DNA of 64,000 nt from Bacillus vallismortis (GTDB lineage Bacteria; Bacillota; Bacilli; Bacillales; Bacillaceae). The notes below the pieces were generated by a model. The model made no database searches and was not told the origin of the DNA. It saw only the letters and a list, made by a program, of their open reading frames with translations. Within the stretch, counting starts at the first letter, position 1. Every line of letters starts with the position of its first letter. Below are positions 27,071 to 35,056 of this stretch, piece after piece. The position numbers and the translations under genes were made by a program. The stretch is taken from contig NZ_CP026362.1 of the NCBI RefSeq assembly GCF_004116955.1, forward strand, positions 412,501-476,500, read 5' to 3'.

Positions 27071-27634
27071 ATGAGCCTACTAAATGATATTCTCGAATTT
27101 AACAAGACATTTACTGAACAAAGAGATTATGAAAAATATCAAACTTCAAAATTTCCAGATAAAAAAATGGCGATTCTTTCTTGCATGGATACTCGTTTGG
27201 TCGAATTGCTTCCGCATTCAATGAATATGAGAAACGGTGATGTGAAAATCATTAAAAGTGCCGGTGCGCTTGTGACACATCCATTCGGAAGCATTATGAG
27301 AAGTTTGCTCGTCGCAGTGTATGAGCTGAACGCCGATGAGGTATGTGTGATTGGGCATCACGATTGCGGAATGAGCAAAATCAGCAGTGAGAGCATGCTG
27401 AAAAGAATCAAAGAAAGAGGAATTTCCGAAGAACGCATCAATACATTAAAGTATTCCGGTGTCGACTTTGATCAATGGTTTAAAAGCTTTGATTCAGTAG
27501 AAGCAAGTGTGAAAGACAGTGTACACGTTATTAAACATCATCCGCTGTTTCCAGAAAATGTTCCAGTCCATGGCCTAGTTATTGATCCTGAAACAGGGAA
27601 ATTGGATCTTATTGTAAACGGCTATAACGATTAA
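27071..27634 (+). CDS. ytiB: Beta-class carbonic anhydrase family protein YtiB
   Basis: 187 residues with the beta-carbonic anhydrase zinc ligands Cys38, His96 and Cys99 (LSCMDTR and GHHDCGM) and the Asp40-Arg42 dyad, so it should interconvert CO2 and bicarbonate. ATG 27071 has SD AAAGGA ten bases upstream. A possible extended -10 TGATATATT lies at 27028-27036. The stop overlaps the convergent ytjA stop. Confidence 0.92.
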   Translation: MSLLNDILEFNKTFTEQRDYEKYQTSKFPDKKMAILSCMDTRLVELLPHSMNMRNGDVKIIKSAGALVTHPFGSIMRSLLVAVYELNADEVCVIGHHDCGMSKISSESMLKRIKERGISEERINTLKYSGVDFDQWFKSFDSVEASVKDSVHVIKHHPLFPENVPVHGLVIDPETGKLDLIVNGYND

Positions 27635-27858
27635 TGTTTTCGTTTCTTTTCAGGAACGGGATCGACTCCTCCCGGATGGAGCGGGTGGCATTTCATAATC
27701 CGTTTGATGGTCAGCCATCCGCCTTTTAAAGCGCCGTGCGTTTTCAATGCTTCAATTCCATACTGGGAACAAGTCGGATAGAAGCGGCATGTTGGCGGTG
27801 TTAGCGGCGAGATGAATTTTTGATATCCTCTAATCAGAGTGATAAATAGGGTTTTCAT
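27631..27858 (-). CDS. ytjA: Membrane protein insertion efficiency factor (YidD family)
   Basis: 75 residues. The YidD signature [20 protein letters not shown] continues into [16 protein letters not shown], with conserved cysteines, and an amphipathic N-terminal helix. The family assists YidC-type insertion. It converges on ytiB with a four-base overlap and has no own terminator. The SD AAAGG is distant, so translation may be weak. Confidence 0.93.
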   Translation of the reverse strand: MKTLFITLIRGYQKFISPLTPPTCRFYPTCSQYGIEALKTHGALKGGWLTIKRIMKCHPLHPGGVDPVPEKKRKH

Positions 27859-27942
27859 ATGTCTTCAGCAACCTTTCTGATGCCAGTATAAGAAAAAAAA
27901 CGCAAATTGAAAAGTTATTCGATCATTCTTATCGGAACGCTA

Positions 27943-27951
27943 TGTTATAAT
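27943..27951 (+). promoter_or_regulatory. Extended -10 promoter of luxS
   Basis: TGTTATAAT (TGn plus TATAAT) 34 bases before the luxS ATG, with no good -35. Confidence 0.65.
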
Positions 27952-27984
27952 GAAATTACATTTTTAAAAGAGGAGAGTGCCATT

Positions 27985-28458
27985 ATGCCTTCAGTAGAAA
28001 GTTTTGAGCTAGATCATAATGCTGTTGTTGCTCCATACGTAAGACATTGCGGCGTGCATAAAGTAGGAACAGACGGCGTTGTAAATAAATTTGATATTCG
28101 TTTTTGCCAGCCGAATAAACAGGCGATGAAGCCTGACACTATTCATACACTTGAGCATTTGCTCGCGTTCACGATTCGTTCTCACGCTGAGAAATACGAT
28201 CATTTTGATATCATTGATATTTCACCAATGGGCTGCCAAACCGGCTATTATCTTGTTGTGAGCGGAGAACCTTCACCAGAGGAAATTGTTGATCTTCTTG
28301 AAGACACAATGAAGGAAGCGGTAGAGATTACCGAAATTCCGGCTGCGAATGAAAAGCAGTGCGGCCAAGCGAAGCTTCATGATCTGGAAGGCGCTAAACG
28401 TTTCATGCGTTTCTGGCTGTCACAGGATAAAGAAGAATTGCTGAAAGTATTTGGATAA
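27985..28458 (+). CDS. luxS: S-ribosylhomocysteine lyase LuxS
   Basis: Cleaves S-ribosylhomocysteine to homocysteine and the autoinducer-2 precursor DPD, recycling the by-product of SAM-dependent methylation. 157 residues. Metal ligands His54 and His58 in HTLEHL and Cys126 in KQCGQA; Glu57 and Cys84 are the catalytic pair. ATG 27985 follows SD AGAGGAGAG. The reading frame extends 26 codons upstream without an SD. Confidence 0.97.
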   Translation: MPSVESFELDHNAVVAPYVRHCGVHKVGTDGVVNKFDIRFCQPNKQAMKPDTIHTLEHLLAFTIRSHAEKYDHFDIIDISPMGCQTGYYLVVSGEPSPEEIVDLLEDTMKEAVEITEIPAANEKQCGQAKLHDLEGAKRFMRFWLSQDKEELLKVFG

Positions 28459-28462
28459 AGAT

Positions 28463-28501
28463 AAAAAGACCTTTTTGCGCTTATGCAAAAAGGTCTTTTT
28501 T
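28463..28501 (+). terminator. Terminator of luxS
   Basis: AAAAGACCTTTTTGC / GCAAAAAGGTCTTTTTT, a 15-bp stem with a T-run. Confidence 0.93.
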
Positions 28502-28580
28502 GTGACGTATCATTTTTTATGTACCATTTACTGTAAGCGTTTGCTACTATTTAAGTAAACGATGAAAGAAGGGTGATGGC

Positions 28581-29021
28581 ATGAAAAAGAGGTTAGTTGT
28601 TCTGCTTTTTTCTGCTTTTTTGCTTAGTGGCTGCGGATCTGGTGAAACCAAAGCAAACAATGCAGCTGAGACACCTGAGGTTTTGGATGTCAAGCTGACC
28701 GGCCCTGAAAAAGTAAATCCCGGAGAAAGTGCCGCATATGAAGCAGCGGTATCATATGGTGACGAAGCGGTGATGGACGCCGATGAAGTGGAGTTTGAAG
28801 TGTGGAAAGAAGGAGAAAAAGACGCCAGCCACATGTTTAAAGCAAAGCAAGAAAAAGGCGTGTACCGATTGGAAACAACGTTTAAGGAAGATGGGATATA
28901 CACTGTTCAATCCCATGTCACAGCAAAAAAACAGCATAGCATGCCGACCATAAAAGTCCAAGTCGGGGACGCCGATGCTGCCGGCAATCAGTCTGAAGAC
29001 GAGCATTCACACGATCATTGA
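28581..29021 (+). CDS. ytkA: YtkA-like lipoprotein
   Basis: 146-residue secreted lipoprotein with lipobox LLSGC (Cys18) and a YtkA/FixH-like immunoglobulin-type domain (about 35-125, [16 protein letters not shown]… [16 protein letters not shown]). It ends in a His/Asp/Glu-rich tail, EDEHSHDH, that could bind metal. YtkA-like domains occur near copper and cytochrome-oxidase functions, but no such link is proved here. SD GAAGGGTGATGG. The 3' end overlaps the convergent ytzI by seven bases. Confidence 0.9.
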   Translation: MKKRLVVLLFSAFLLSGCGSGETKANNAAETPEVLDVKLTGPEKVNPGESAAYEAAVSYGDEAVMDADEVEFEVWKEGEKDASHMFKAKQEKGVYRLETTFKEDGIYTVQSHVTAKKQHSMPTIKVQVGDADAAGNQSEDEHSHDH

Positions 29022-29155
29022 CTGTTTGAATTAGAGTTTGGTTCTTGCGGAGGATCGATGGTGTGCTTTACATTGTAGGCTTTTACTGTGGTCCAAATGG
29101 TTACAAGCAAAACAGCCAGCACAATCAATATACTTACCGGAATGAGAAGCGCCAT
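29015..29155 (-). CDS. ytzI: Small membrane protein YtzI
   Basis: 46 residues starting [20 protein letters not shown]: one TM helix followed by a short hydrophilic tail ([14 protein letters not shown]…). The start has an excellent SD, GGAGGTGGA. Function unknown. CcoS-like single-TM proteins have a similar shape, but nothing ties it to oxidase assembly. It overlaps the end of ytkA on the other strand. Confidence 0.82.
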   Translation of the reverse strand: MALLIPVSILIVLAVLLVTIWTTVKAYNVKHTIDPPQEPNSNSNSQ

Positions 29156-29228
29156 GACATTCCACCTCCCGTTTTTTAACAATTGTAGCATAGGAAAGCA
29201 AATCGTGACAGATAAGGGTAAAAAAGAG

Positions 29229-29254
29229 GTTTTAGCGTACGATATAGAGGGTAT
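29229..29254 (+). promoter_or_regulatory. SigB promoter of dps
   Basis: GTTTTA (29229-29234), 14-base spacer, GGGTAT (29249-29254), near-perfect SigB consensus. dps is a classical general stress gene. Confidence 0.88.
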
Positions 29255-29286
29255 ACATATTCATATAAACAAGGAGGAAGATAATC

Positions 29287-29724
29287 ATGTCAGAACAATT
29301 GATTCAAGCAGTGAACAAACAAGTCGCCAACTGGACAGTCATGTATGTGAAACTACATAATTATCATTGGTATGTGAAAGGGAAAGATTTCTTCACTCTT
29401 CATGAAAAGTTTGAAGAGTTGTATAACGAAACAGCCACTTATATCGATGATTTGGCAGAGCGTCTTTTGGCGCTGAACGGAAAACCGATTGCGACGATGA
29501 AGGAATCCTTGGAAACGGCTTCTGTAAAAGAAGCGGAAGGAAATGAAACAGCTGAACAAATGGTTCAGAGCGTATATGATGATTTCACTGTCATCGCGGA
29601 AGAGCTGAAAAGCGGCATGGATTTAGCTGATGAAGTCGGTGACGAAACAACAGGGGATATGCTGCTTGCGATCCATCAAAATATTGAAAAACACAATTGG
29701 ATGCTGAAAGCTTATCTGGGGTAA
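29287..29724 (+). CDS. dps: Dps family ferritin-like DNA-protecting protein
   Basis: 145 residues. Ferritin-like four-helix protein with the intersubunit ferroxidase residues in [25 protein letters not shown] (His and Glu/Asp). It stores iron and protects DNA in stressed or starved cells as a dodecamer. SD AAGGAGGAAG. Its own SigB promoter and terminator make it a single-gene unit. Confidence 0.96.
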   Translation: MSEQLIQAVNKQVANWTVMYVKLHNYHWYVKGKDFFTLHEKFEELYNETATYIDDLAERLLALNGKPIATMKESLETASVKEAEGNETAEQMVQSVYDDFTVIAEELKSGMDLADEVGDETTGDMLLAIHQNIEKHNWMLKAYLG

Positions 29725-29736
29725 ATGCAAAAAAGA

Positions 29737-29773
29737 AAGGCCGGATGTCTTATATATAGACGTCCGGCTTTTG
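29737..29773 (+). terminator. Terminator of dps
   Basis: AAGGCCGGATGTC / GACGTCCGGCTTTT hairpin (one G·T) with a short T-run. Confidence 0.88.
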
Positions 29774-29891
29774 ATGTTGTATCTGAAAAAAATAGGCGAC
29801 AACCAGTCCATTTTTCTGAAAAATCCAATCCGTTCGGCTTGTTTTCCATAGAATATGGTAAGGCCGTTTCTGTGAAAGGATGTTGGGATAA

Positions 29892-30296
29892 ATGGATAGA
29901 GACTTTGGCATCTTTTCGTTTTTAACAGTCAGCGTTTCAGCAGCGGGTTTTTTCTTTGGCGGTTTTCAGTATTCATTTCTGATTTTGCTCTCTCTTATGG
30001 CAATTGAATTTATCAGTACGACCTTGAAGGAATCGATTATTCACAAGTTGGTGTTTAAAAAGGTATTTGCCCGGCTTGTCAAAAAACTAGTCACGCTGGC
30101 TCTGATCTCTGTTTGCCACTTTTTTGATCAGCTGCTGAATGCACAGGGGTCAATACGTGACTTGGCAATCATGTTTTATATTCTTTATGAATCTGTGCAA
30201 ATTGTAGTGACAGCCAGCTCTCTCGGCATACCTGTTCCTCAGATGCTTGTCGATCTTTTAGACACGTTAAAAAATAAATTCAAGCGCAAACCGTAA
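29892..30296 (+). CDS. ytkC: Holin family protein YtkC
   Basis: 134 residues, three hydrophobic segments and a basic C-terminus (LKNKFKRKP), matching the toxin-secretion/phage-lysis holin family (phi29-like). No endolysin or phage genes lie nearby, so this is an orphan chromosomal holin, perhaps serving autolysin release or membrane permeability. ATG 29892; SD AAAGGATG at the long end of normal spacing. Confidence 0.85.
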   Translation: MDRDFGIFSFLTVSVSAAGFFFGGFQYSFLILLSLMAIEFISTTLKESIIHKLVFKKVFARLVKKLVTLALISVCHFFDQLLNAQGSIRDLAIMFYILYESVQIVVTASSLGIPVPQMLVDLLDTLKNKFKRKP

Positions 30297-30322
30297 CTTT
30301 TAACTATTCACAGGCCATAATA

Positions 30323-30421
30323 AAGCCCAGAGCGTCAGTCGCACATTCTGGCAAAAGACACGGCAAAAACCTGTACGAGCTAGTCTATCTGTTTTTTAGA
30401 CCCTGATGGCGTGCTGGGCTT
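30323..30421 (+). repeat. Long-range inverted repeat between ytkC and ytkD
   Basis: AAGCCCAG (30323-30330) pairs with CTGGGCTT (30414-30421), followed inward by CG/CG and TCAG/CTGA pairs. A nested hairpin GTCTA…TAGAC lies at 30383-30401. A T-rich stretch CCTTATTTTTTG follows the outer stem. It could be a large-loop terminator of ytkC or a structured RNA. Confidence 0.45.
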
Positions 30422-30508
30422 CCTTATTTTTTGATAAAGGGCTTCCGAAGAAACATAACTGTGGTATGATGTATGGAAGATAGCTAGGAACGGATTTGAG
30501 GGATAAAC

Positions 30509-30985
30509 ATGTACGAGTTTAAAGATTATTATCAGAATACTGTTCAGCTTTCCTTTGACGATCAGCCTTTCTCGGACAGCCCGAAGCACGTCTGGGTGAT
30601 TTGCCGTTTTGGCGGCAAATGGCTTTTAACAGAACATGAGGACAGAGGCTATGAGTTTCCAGGCGGGAAAGTAGAGCCGATGGAGTGCGCAGAAGAGGCG
30701 GCGCTCCGGGAAGTGAAGGAAGAGACGGGTGCGAGAGTGAAAAGCCTCAAGTACCTCGGACAGTATAAAGTTCTCGGTAAAGAAAAAGTGATTGTGAAAA
30801 ATATATATTTTGCAGATATAGAAAAGCTTGAAAAGCAAGCTGATTACTTTGAAACGAAAGGCCCGGTTTTGTTTCATGAGCTTCCGGAAAACCTTTCCCG
30901 CAATAAAAAATTCAGCTTTATCATGAAGGATTCCGTTCTTCCGATCAGTTTGAAAAAACTAAAAGAAACTGGATGGATTGAATGA
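30509..30985 (+). CDS. ytkD: Nudix hydrolase YtkD
   Basis: 158 residues. The Nudix box runs from Gly53 to Ala75 (E59, R67 E68, E71 E72 G74). In B. subtilis YtkD hydrolyses 8-oxo-dGTP and other nucleoside triphosphates, acting as a MutT-like antimutator. SD GAGGGA. An extended -10 TGGTATGAT lies at 30462-30470. Confidence 0.94.
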   Translation: MYEFKDYYQNTVQLSFDDQPFSDSPKHVWVICRFGGKWLLTEHEDRGYEFPGGKVEPMECAEEAALREVKEETGARVKSLKYLGQYKVLGKEKVIVKNIYFADIEKLEKQADYFETKGPVLFHELPENLSRNKKFSFIMKDSVLPISLKKLKETGWIE

Positions 30986-31010
30986 AAACCCGGCACTTGT
31001 GCCGGGTTTC
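30983..31010 (+). terminator. Terminator of ytkD (first copy)
   Basis: AAACCCGGCAC-TT-GTGCCGGGTTT. An identical 27-base sequence recurs at 31184-31210. Confidence 0.88.
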
Positions 31011-31017
31011 AGATTGT

Positions 31018-31210
31018 TGACAAAGTCATAAAACGGTTTTCGTTTTATGACTTTGTCATCTTTTCAGCGTGATTGAAAACCTTTGAAGTCTAGGAAGAAC
31101 GAGCATTGGAGCGCAGCGAATGTAGTAATTCGTGAGCACCAACGCGCAGGACTGACAACGAATGCGAGGGTTTGTCGACACGCTGAAAACCCGGCACTTG
31201 TGCCGGGTTT
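31018..31210. repeat. Structured ~190-bp intergenic element
   Basis: It begins with a perfect 17-bp inverted repeat (31018-31034 / 31042-31058, loop GGTTTTC). It then has an 11-bp pair TTTTCAGCGTG (31061-31071) / CACGCTGAAAA (31179-31189) enclosing a G/A-rich body. It ends in the second copy of the ytkD terminator. No coding frame with an SD is present. Kunst et al. described ~190-bp elements repeated about ten times in B. subtilis 168, and size and structure make this a candidate member. I cannot confirm the identity. Confidence 0.6.
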
Positions 31211-31211
31211 T
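31184..31211. terminator. Terminator near ytlD (second copy)
   Basis: Same 27 bases as 30983-31009, 201 bases further on, here with a longer T-run (TTTTTT). It is symmetrical enough to stop ytlD transcription from the right. Confidence 0.82.
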
Positions 31212-32024
31212 TTATGTCCTGCCCTTCGTCCATTTCTTTTCCAGCAGCTCTACGCCCTGATACATCAAAGTGGCGAATACGGCGATGATCAGCAGGCTTA
31301 AGAAGACGAGCGTAAAATTGAAAACTTGAAAACCGTAAATAATCATATATCCTAATCCGATCTTGGAAACAAGGAATTCCCCTACGATGACGCCAACCCA
31401 TGATAAACCGACGTTTACTTTCAGTGTTGAAATAATGGCAGGGGAGGATGCGGGCAGAATCACTTCTTTAAAAATGGTCCATTTCTTTGCGCCAAATGTT
31501 TTCATGACTTTTATATAGTTTTCGTCAATCTCCTGGAAGGCGGTGTATACAACGATGGTTGTGATAATCACGCTGATGATGGCCCCCATCGCAATAATGC
31601 TGATCAAACTGGGGCCGAGTGCGACAATCAGAATCGGGCCCAGCGCCACTTTCGGCATTGCATTCAAAATAACAAGATACGGATCTAAAATCCTGGCAAG
31701 CCGGTTGGACCACCATAACAAAGCCGCAAGGCACGTGCCCATAAACGTTCCAAGCAAAAAGCCAAGCACCGTTTCAAATAAAGTGACACCGATATGAGAC
31801 AATAAAGACCCGTCACCGAGCTTCTCCAGCAATAAGTTCCATACAGAAGACGGGGCGCTGAAGATCAGCGGATCGATCCAGCCGAGCCTGCTGGAGATTT
31901 CCCACCCAGAGAAAAAGAGAATAAATATGGCAAGCTGAAAGGAATGGACATTCCATTTTTCCTTTTTCTGCTTGAATTGATATTGCTCGTGAAGGAGATC
32001 AATGGTTTCTTTGCTGTTTCTCAA
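31212..32024 (-). CDS. ytlD: ABC transporter permease YtlD
   Basis: 270-residue SsuC/TauC-type permease with six TM segments and the EAA loop ([23 protein letters not shown]) that contacts the ATPase. TTG start at 32024 overlaps the ytlC end by 26 bases; SD AAGGAG. Part of ytlA-ytlC-ytlD. Substrate unknown; relatives take up sulfonates, taurine or thiamine precursors. Confidence 0.9.
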   Translation of the reverse strand: MRNSKETIDLLHEQYQFKQKKEKWNVHSFQLAIFILFFSGWEISSRLGWIDPLIFSAPSSVWNLLLEKLGDGSLLSHIGVTLFETVLGFLLGTFMGTCLAALLWWSNRLARILDPYLVILNAMPKVALGPILIVALGPSLISIIAMGAIISVIITTIVVYTAFQEIDENYIKVMKTFGAKKWTIFKEVILPASSPAIISTLKVNVGLSWVGVIVGEFLVSKIGLGYMIIYGFQVFNFTLVFLSLLIIAVFATLMYQGVELLEKKWTKGRT

Positions 32025-32781
32025 GAGAATTCAGCTCCTTCCATATCGTTTGAAACAGCGTTTGGAAAGATGGCTCTTGACGGGCGTCAAAGGGCATCAT
32101 CGCGGCCAATTCTTTAGGAATGTTAAAAATCTGATGGATGGTGCCCGGCTGATTTGAAAATAAAAAGATCGTATCGCTCATCGCTATCGCTTCTCCAATA
32201 TCATGAGTGACAAGCACTGCTGTTTTTTGATAATCCTTTAATGTGCGGAAAACCAGGTTTTCAAGTGACAGCTTTGTCTGAAAATCAAGCGCGGAAAATG
32301 GCTCATCCAGCAAAAGCAGACTTGGATTTGGGGCAAGAGTCCTTGCAAGCGCGGCCCGCTGGCGCATCCCGCCCGACAGCTCTTTCGGATATTTTTTCTC
32401 CACATCTGTGAGACCAAACTTAGACAATAGACCGAGTGCAGCGGCCTTGCTTTCTTCTGTCAACGCGTCGGCGACTTTTAAACCGAGAAGCACATTTTCC
32501 TCGATGGATTTCCAGGGAAATAAGTAATCCTGCTGAAGCATATAGCCGATGTTATGTTCTTTTTGATTTGGCTCCCGGCCTTCAATCAGAACTCTGCCTT
32601 CCGATGGCTCTATCAAGCCGGCGATAATGGAAAGCAGTGTTGTTTTTCCGCAGCCGCTTGGGCCGAGAAATGAGATGAAATCACCTTTTTCGGCATCGAA
32701 ATGAATATCACGCACGGCCGTCGTTTTTTCTTTAATAGAAAAATAAGTATGGGTTACATGGTCGACATGTAAGAAAGACAT
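31999..32781 (-). CDS. ytlC: ABC transporter ATP-binding protein YtlC
   Basis: 260 residues: Walker [10 protein letters not shown], signature LSGGMRQR, Walker [13 protein letters not shown], switch His in VTHDIGEA. SsuB/TauB group. It begins 11 bases after ytlA. Confidence 0.93.
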   Translation of the reverse strand: MSFLHVDHVTHTYFSIKEKTTAVRDIHFDAEKGDFISFLGPSGCGKTTLLSIIAGLIEPSEGRVLIEGREPNQKEHNIGYMLQQDYLFPWKSIEENVLLGLKVADALTEESKAAALGLLSKFGLTDVEKKYPKELSGGMRQRAALARTLAPNPSLLLLDEPFSALDFQTKLSLENLVFRTLKDYQKTAVLVTHDIGEAIAMSDTIFLFSNQPGTIHQIFNIPKELAAMMPFDARQEPSFQTLFQTIWKELNSLEKQQRNH

Positions 32782-32792
32782 AGATGGGCCTC

Positions 32793-33800
32793 CTATTTTT
32801 CTTCCGAGGTGACTTTTTCGGCAATTTTTTTATTTACAAGTTGATGGTATGGAATGCGCTTCGGGAGTTCTCCCGATTCATCCATAATGGTTTGGAGCAG
32901 CTCCCATTCCTTTTCGTTGAGCAGGGGGTCCGGCGAATACGAATCCTGCTTTTTATAGCGTTCAATTGATGTTTCGATGACTTCTGGATCGGTGTCATCA
33001 AATTCATCCTTAATGGCTTCCGTGATGTCCTTCGCAGAGTGATTTTCCACCCACTGCTGCGCCTTATAAATGGCTTTTGTAAACTTGACGGCTGTGTCTT
33101 CATGTTTCTTTAGGTAGCTTTGTTTCGCCATAAAAGTCGTATACGGAACCTGGCCTGATTCCTCTCCGAATGAAGCCACAATATGGCCGATGCCTTTTTT
33201 TTCAAAGAGAGAAGCTTGCGGTTCAAAGAGCTGTACATACTCGCCTGTTCCAGAAGCAAATGCATTGGCGATATTGGCGAAATCTATGTTCTGGATGAGA
33301 TCAATATCCTTATGAGGGTCAATCTTATGTTTGTTCAGTACATACTCGCCGACCATTTGCGGCATGCCGCCTTTTCTCTGGCCGAGAAACGTTTTTCCTT
33401 TCAGCTGATCCCAGTCGAAGTGTTCAGCATCTTCTTTCGCGACAAGAAACGTTCCGTCTGTCTGAGTCAGCTGGGCGAAATTAATGACGGGGTCTTTGGC
33501 TCCTTGCGCCTCGACATAAATAGATGTTTCTGATCCGACAAGGGCGATGTCGGAGCCGTTTGATAGAAGCGATGTCATCGTTTTGTCGCCGCCCCATGTC
33601 GTGCTGACATTGACATCAAGCCCTTCTTCCTTAAAAAATCCTTTTGACTCTGCAACATACAGAGGCGCGTAAAAAATTGAATGGGTCACTTCAGCTACTT
33701 TGACTTTGGTGAGTGTTTCCTCCTGCTTGCAAGCTGCCAGAGCAATCATCAGAAAGATGCTGCCGACACAGGCGCAGCCCAGCCTTAACCATTTATTCAC
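32793..33800 (-). CDS. ytlA: ABC transporter substrate-binding lipoprotein YtlA
   Basis: 335-residue lipoprotein of the SsuA/THI5-like (NMT1) family, with lipobox ALAAC (Cys24) and the family hallmark HSIFYAPLYVAESKGFFKEEGLDV. The THI5 relation suggests uptake of a pyrimidine (HMP-type) or sulfonate compound. No TPP riboswitch is visible upstream to decide. I chose GTG 33800 because SD AAGGAGG lies eight bases upstream; the frame extends further but without an SD. Confidence 0.88.
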   Translation of the reverse strand: MNKWLRLGCACVGSIFLMIALAACKQEETLTKVKVAEVTHSIFYAPLYVAESKGFFKEEGLDVNVSTTWGGDKTMTSLLSNGSDIALVGSETSIYVEAQGAKDPVINFAQLTQTDGTFLVAKEDAEHFDWDQLKGKTFLGQRKGGMPQMVGEYVLNKHKIDPHKDIDLIQNIDFANIANAFASGTGEYVQLFEPQASLFEKKGIGHIVASFGEESGQVPYTTFMAKQSYLKKHEDTAVKFTKAIYKAQQWVENHSAKDITEAIKDEFDDTDPEVIETSIERYKKQDSYSPDPLLNEKEWELLQTIMDESGELPKRIPYHQLVNKKIAEKVTSEEK

Positions 33801-33950
33801 ATAGACAACCTCCTTATTTAGCATCAAGTTCATGGCCTTTTTTGCTTTACATATCGTATGATGGGTATAAAAATGTGTGAATGCCTAATCAGGTTCTCTG
33901 GATGTAAATATGGAGTAAGGAAAGCATATAGAAAAAAGGAGGCGGCTGCT

Positions 33951-34724
33951 TTGATTGTTGAGAAAAGAAGATTTCCGTCGCCAAGCCAGCATGTGCGTCT
34001 GTATACGATCTGCTATCTTTCGAATGGCTTACGGGTAAAGGGGCTTCTGGCTGAGCCGGTAGCACCGGGACAATATGACGGATTTTTATATTTGCGCGGC
34101 GGAATTAAAAACGTGGGCATGGTTCGGCCGGGCCGGATCATCCAGTTTGCGTCCCAAGGGTTCGTTGTGTTTGCTCCTTTTTACAGAGGAAATCAAGGAG
34201 GCGAGGGGAATGAAGATTTTGCCGGAGAAGACAGAGAGGATGCTTTTTCTGCTTTTCACCTGCTTCAGCAGCATCCGAATGTCAAGAAGGACAGAATCCA
34301 TATTTTCGGTTTTTCCCGCGGCGGAATTATGGGGATGCTTACTGCGATTGAAATGGGCCGGCATGCGGCTTCATTCGTTTCCTGGGGAGGCGTCAGCGAT
34401 ATGATCCTTACATATGAGGAGCGGAAAGATTTACGGCGAATGATGAAAAGGGTCATCGGGGGAACACCGAAAAAGGTGCCTGAGGAATATAAATGGAGAA
34501 CGCCGTTTGGCCAGATAAACAAAATCCAAGCGCCCGTGCTGTTAATCCATGGAGAAAAAGACCAAAATGTTTCAATTCAGCATTCCTATTTATTTGAAGA
34601 GAAGCTCAAACAGCTGCATAAGCCGGTGGAGACGTGGTACTACAGTACATTCACACATTATTTTCCGCCAAAAGAAAACCGGCGTATCGTGCGGCAGCTG
34701 ACACAATGGATGAAAAACCGCTGA
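33951..34724 (+). CDS. ytmA: Alpha/beta hydrolase (S9-like) YtmA
   Basis: 257 residues. Alpha/beta hydrolase of the prolyl oligopeptidase-like group: nucleophile elbow GFSRGG, acid in IHGEKDQNV, His in FTHYFPP. Substrate unknown. TTG 33951 is the likely start (AAAAGGAGG eight bases upstream). The frame is open to 33858 without an SD. Divergent from ytlA. Confidence 0.88.
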   Translation: MIVEKRRFPSPSQHVRLYTICYLSNGLRVKGLLAEPVAPGQYDGFLYLRGGIKNVGMVRPGRIIQFASQGFVVFAPFYRGNQGGEGNEDFAGEDREDAFSAFHLLQQHPNVKKDRIHIFGFSRGGIMGMLTAIEMGRHAASFVSWGGVSDMILTYEERKDLRRMMKRVIGGTPKKVPEEYKWRTPFGQINKIQAPVLLIHGEKDQNVSIQHSYLFEEKLKQLHKPVETWYYSTFTHYFPPKENRRIVRQLTQWMKNR

Positions 34725-34775
34725 CGATGAAATATGGTATGATGAAGAAAAAAGAGAACGAAAGGGGATTTCAAT

Positions 34776-35018
34776 TTGGGAATGCCTGTTGAATTTAATA
34801 CACTGATTGTGACAAAAGGAAAAGAAGTTCGCATAGATGAAAATATATTCACGTTAGAGAAAGACGGATACCGTGTGTATCCGATGGAGATTCCGATGGA
34901 TGTGCGTAAAACAAAGTTCGGCGAAAAGTCAGGCACGGCAGAAGTGCAGAAGCTTCAATGGGAAGACGGCCGGACTATCATTACGTACAAGCTGACGTCT
35001 CTGTATTCCGTCAATTAA
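34776..35018 (+). CDS. ytmB: DUF2584 family protein YtmB
   Basis: 80-residue soluble protein, MGMPVEFNTLIVTKGKE…, conserved in Bacillus with no known role. TTG 34776 is chosen over ATG 34782 because SD AAAGGGG is eight bases upstream of the TTG. It shares a bidirectional terminator with pckA. Confidence 0.85.
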   Translation: MGMPVEFNTLIVTKGKEVRIDENIFTLEKDGYRVYPMEIPMDVRKTKFGEKSGTAEVQKLQWEDGRTIITYKLTSLYSVN

Positions 35019-35020
35019 AA

Positions 35021-35053
35021 CAAGCCAAGAGCGTAATTGCTCTTGGCTTTTGC
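35021..35053. terminator. Bidirectional terminator of ytmB and pckA
   Basis: AAGCCAAGAGC-GTAATT-GCTCTTGGCTTTT, flanked by A and T runs on both sides. Confidence 0.92.
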
Positions 35054-35056
35054 TTT

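Noticed and set aside
29088..29360. 90-residue plus-strand frame
   Set aside because: It runs through the ytzI start region, the dps SigB promoter and the dps gene in another frame.
29725..29925. 66-residue frame after dps
   Set aside because: It starts at the dps stop and spans the dps terminator; no SD.
29892..30296. Prophage remnant suggested by a holin gene
   Set aside because: No integrase, structural, endolysin or att-like sequences around it. The gene is at its usual chromosomal place as I recall it.
31083..31301. Short frames in the ytkD-ytlD gap
   Set aside because: They lie in the structured 190-bp element and the ytlD 3' end; no SD.
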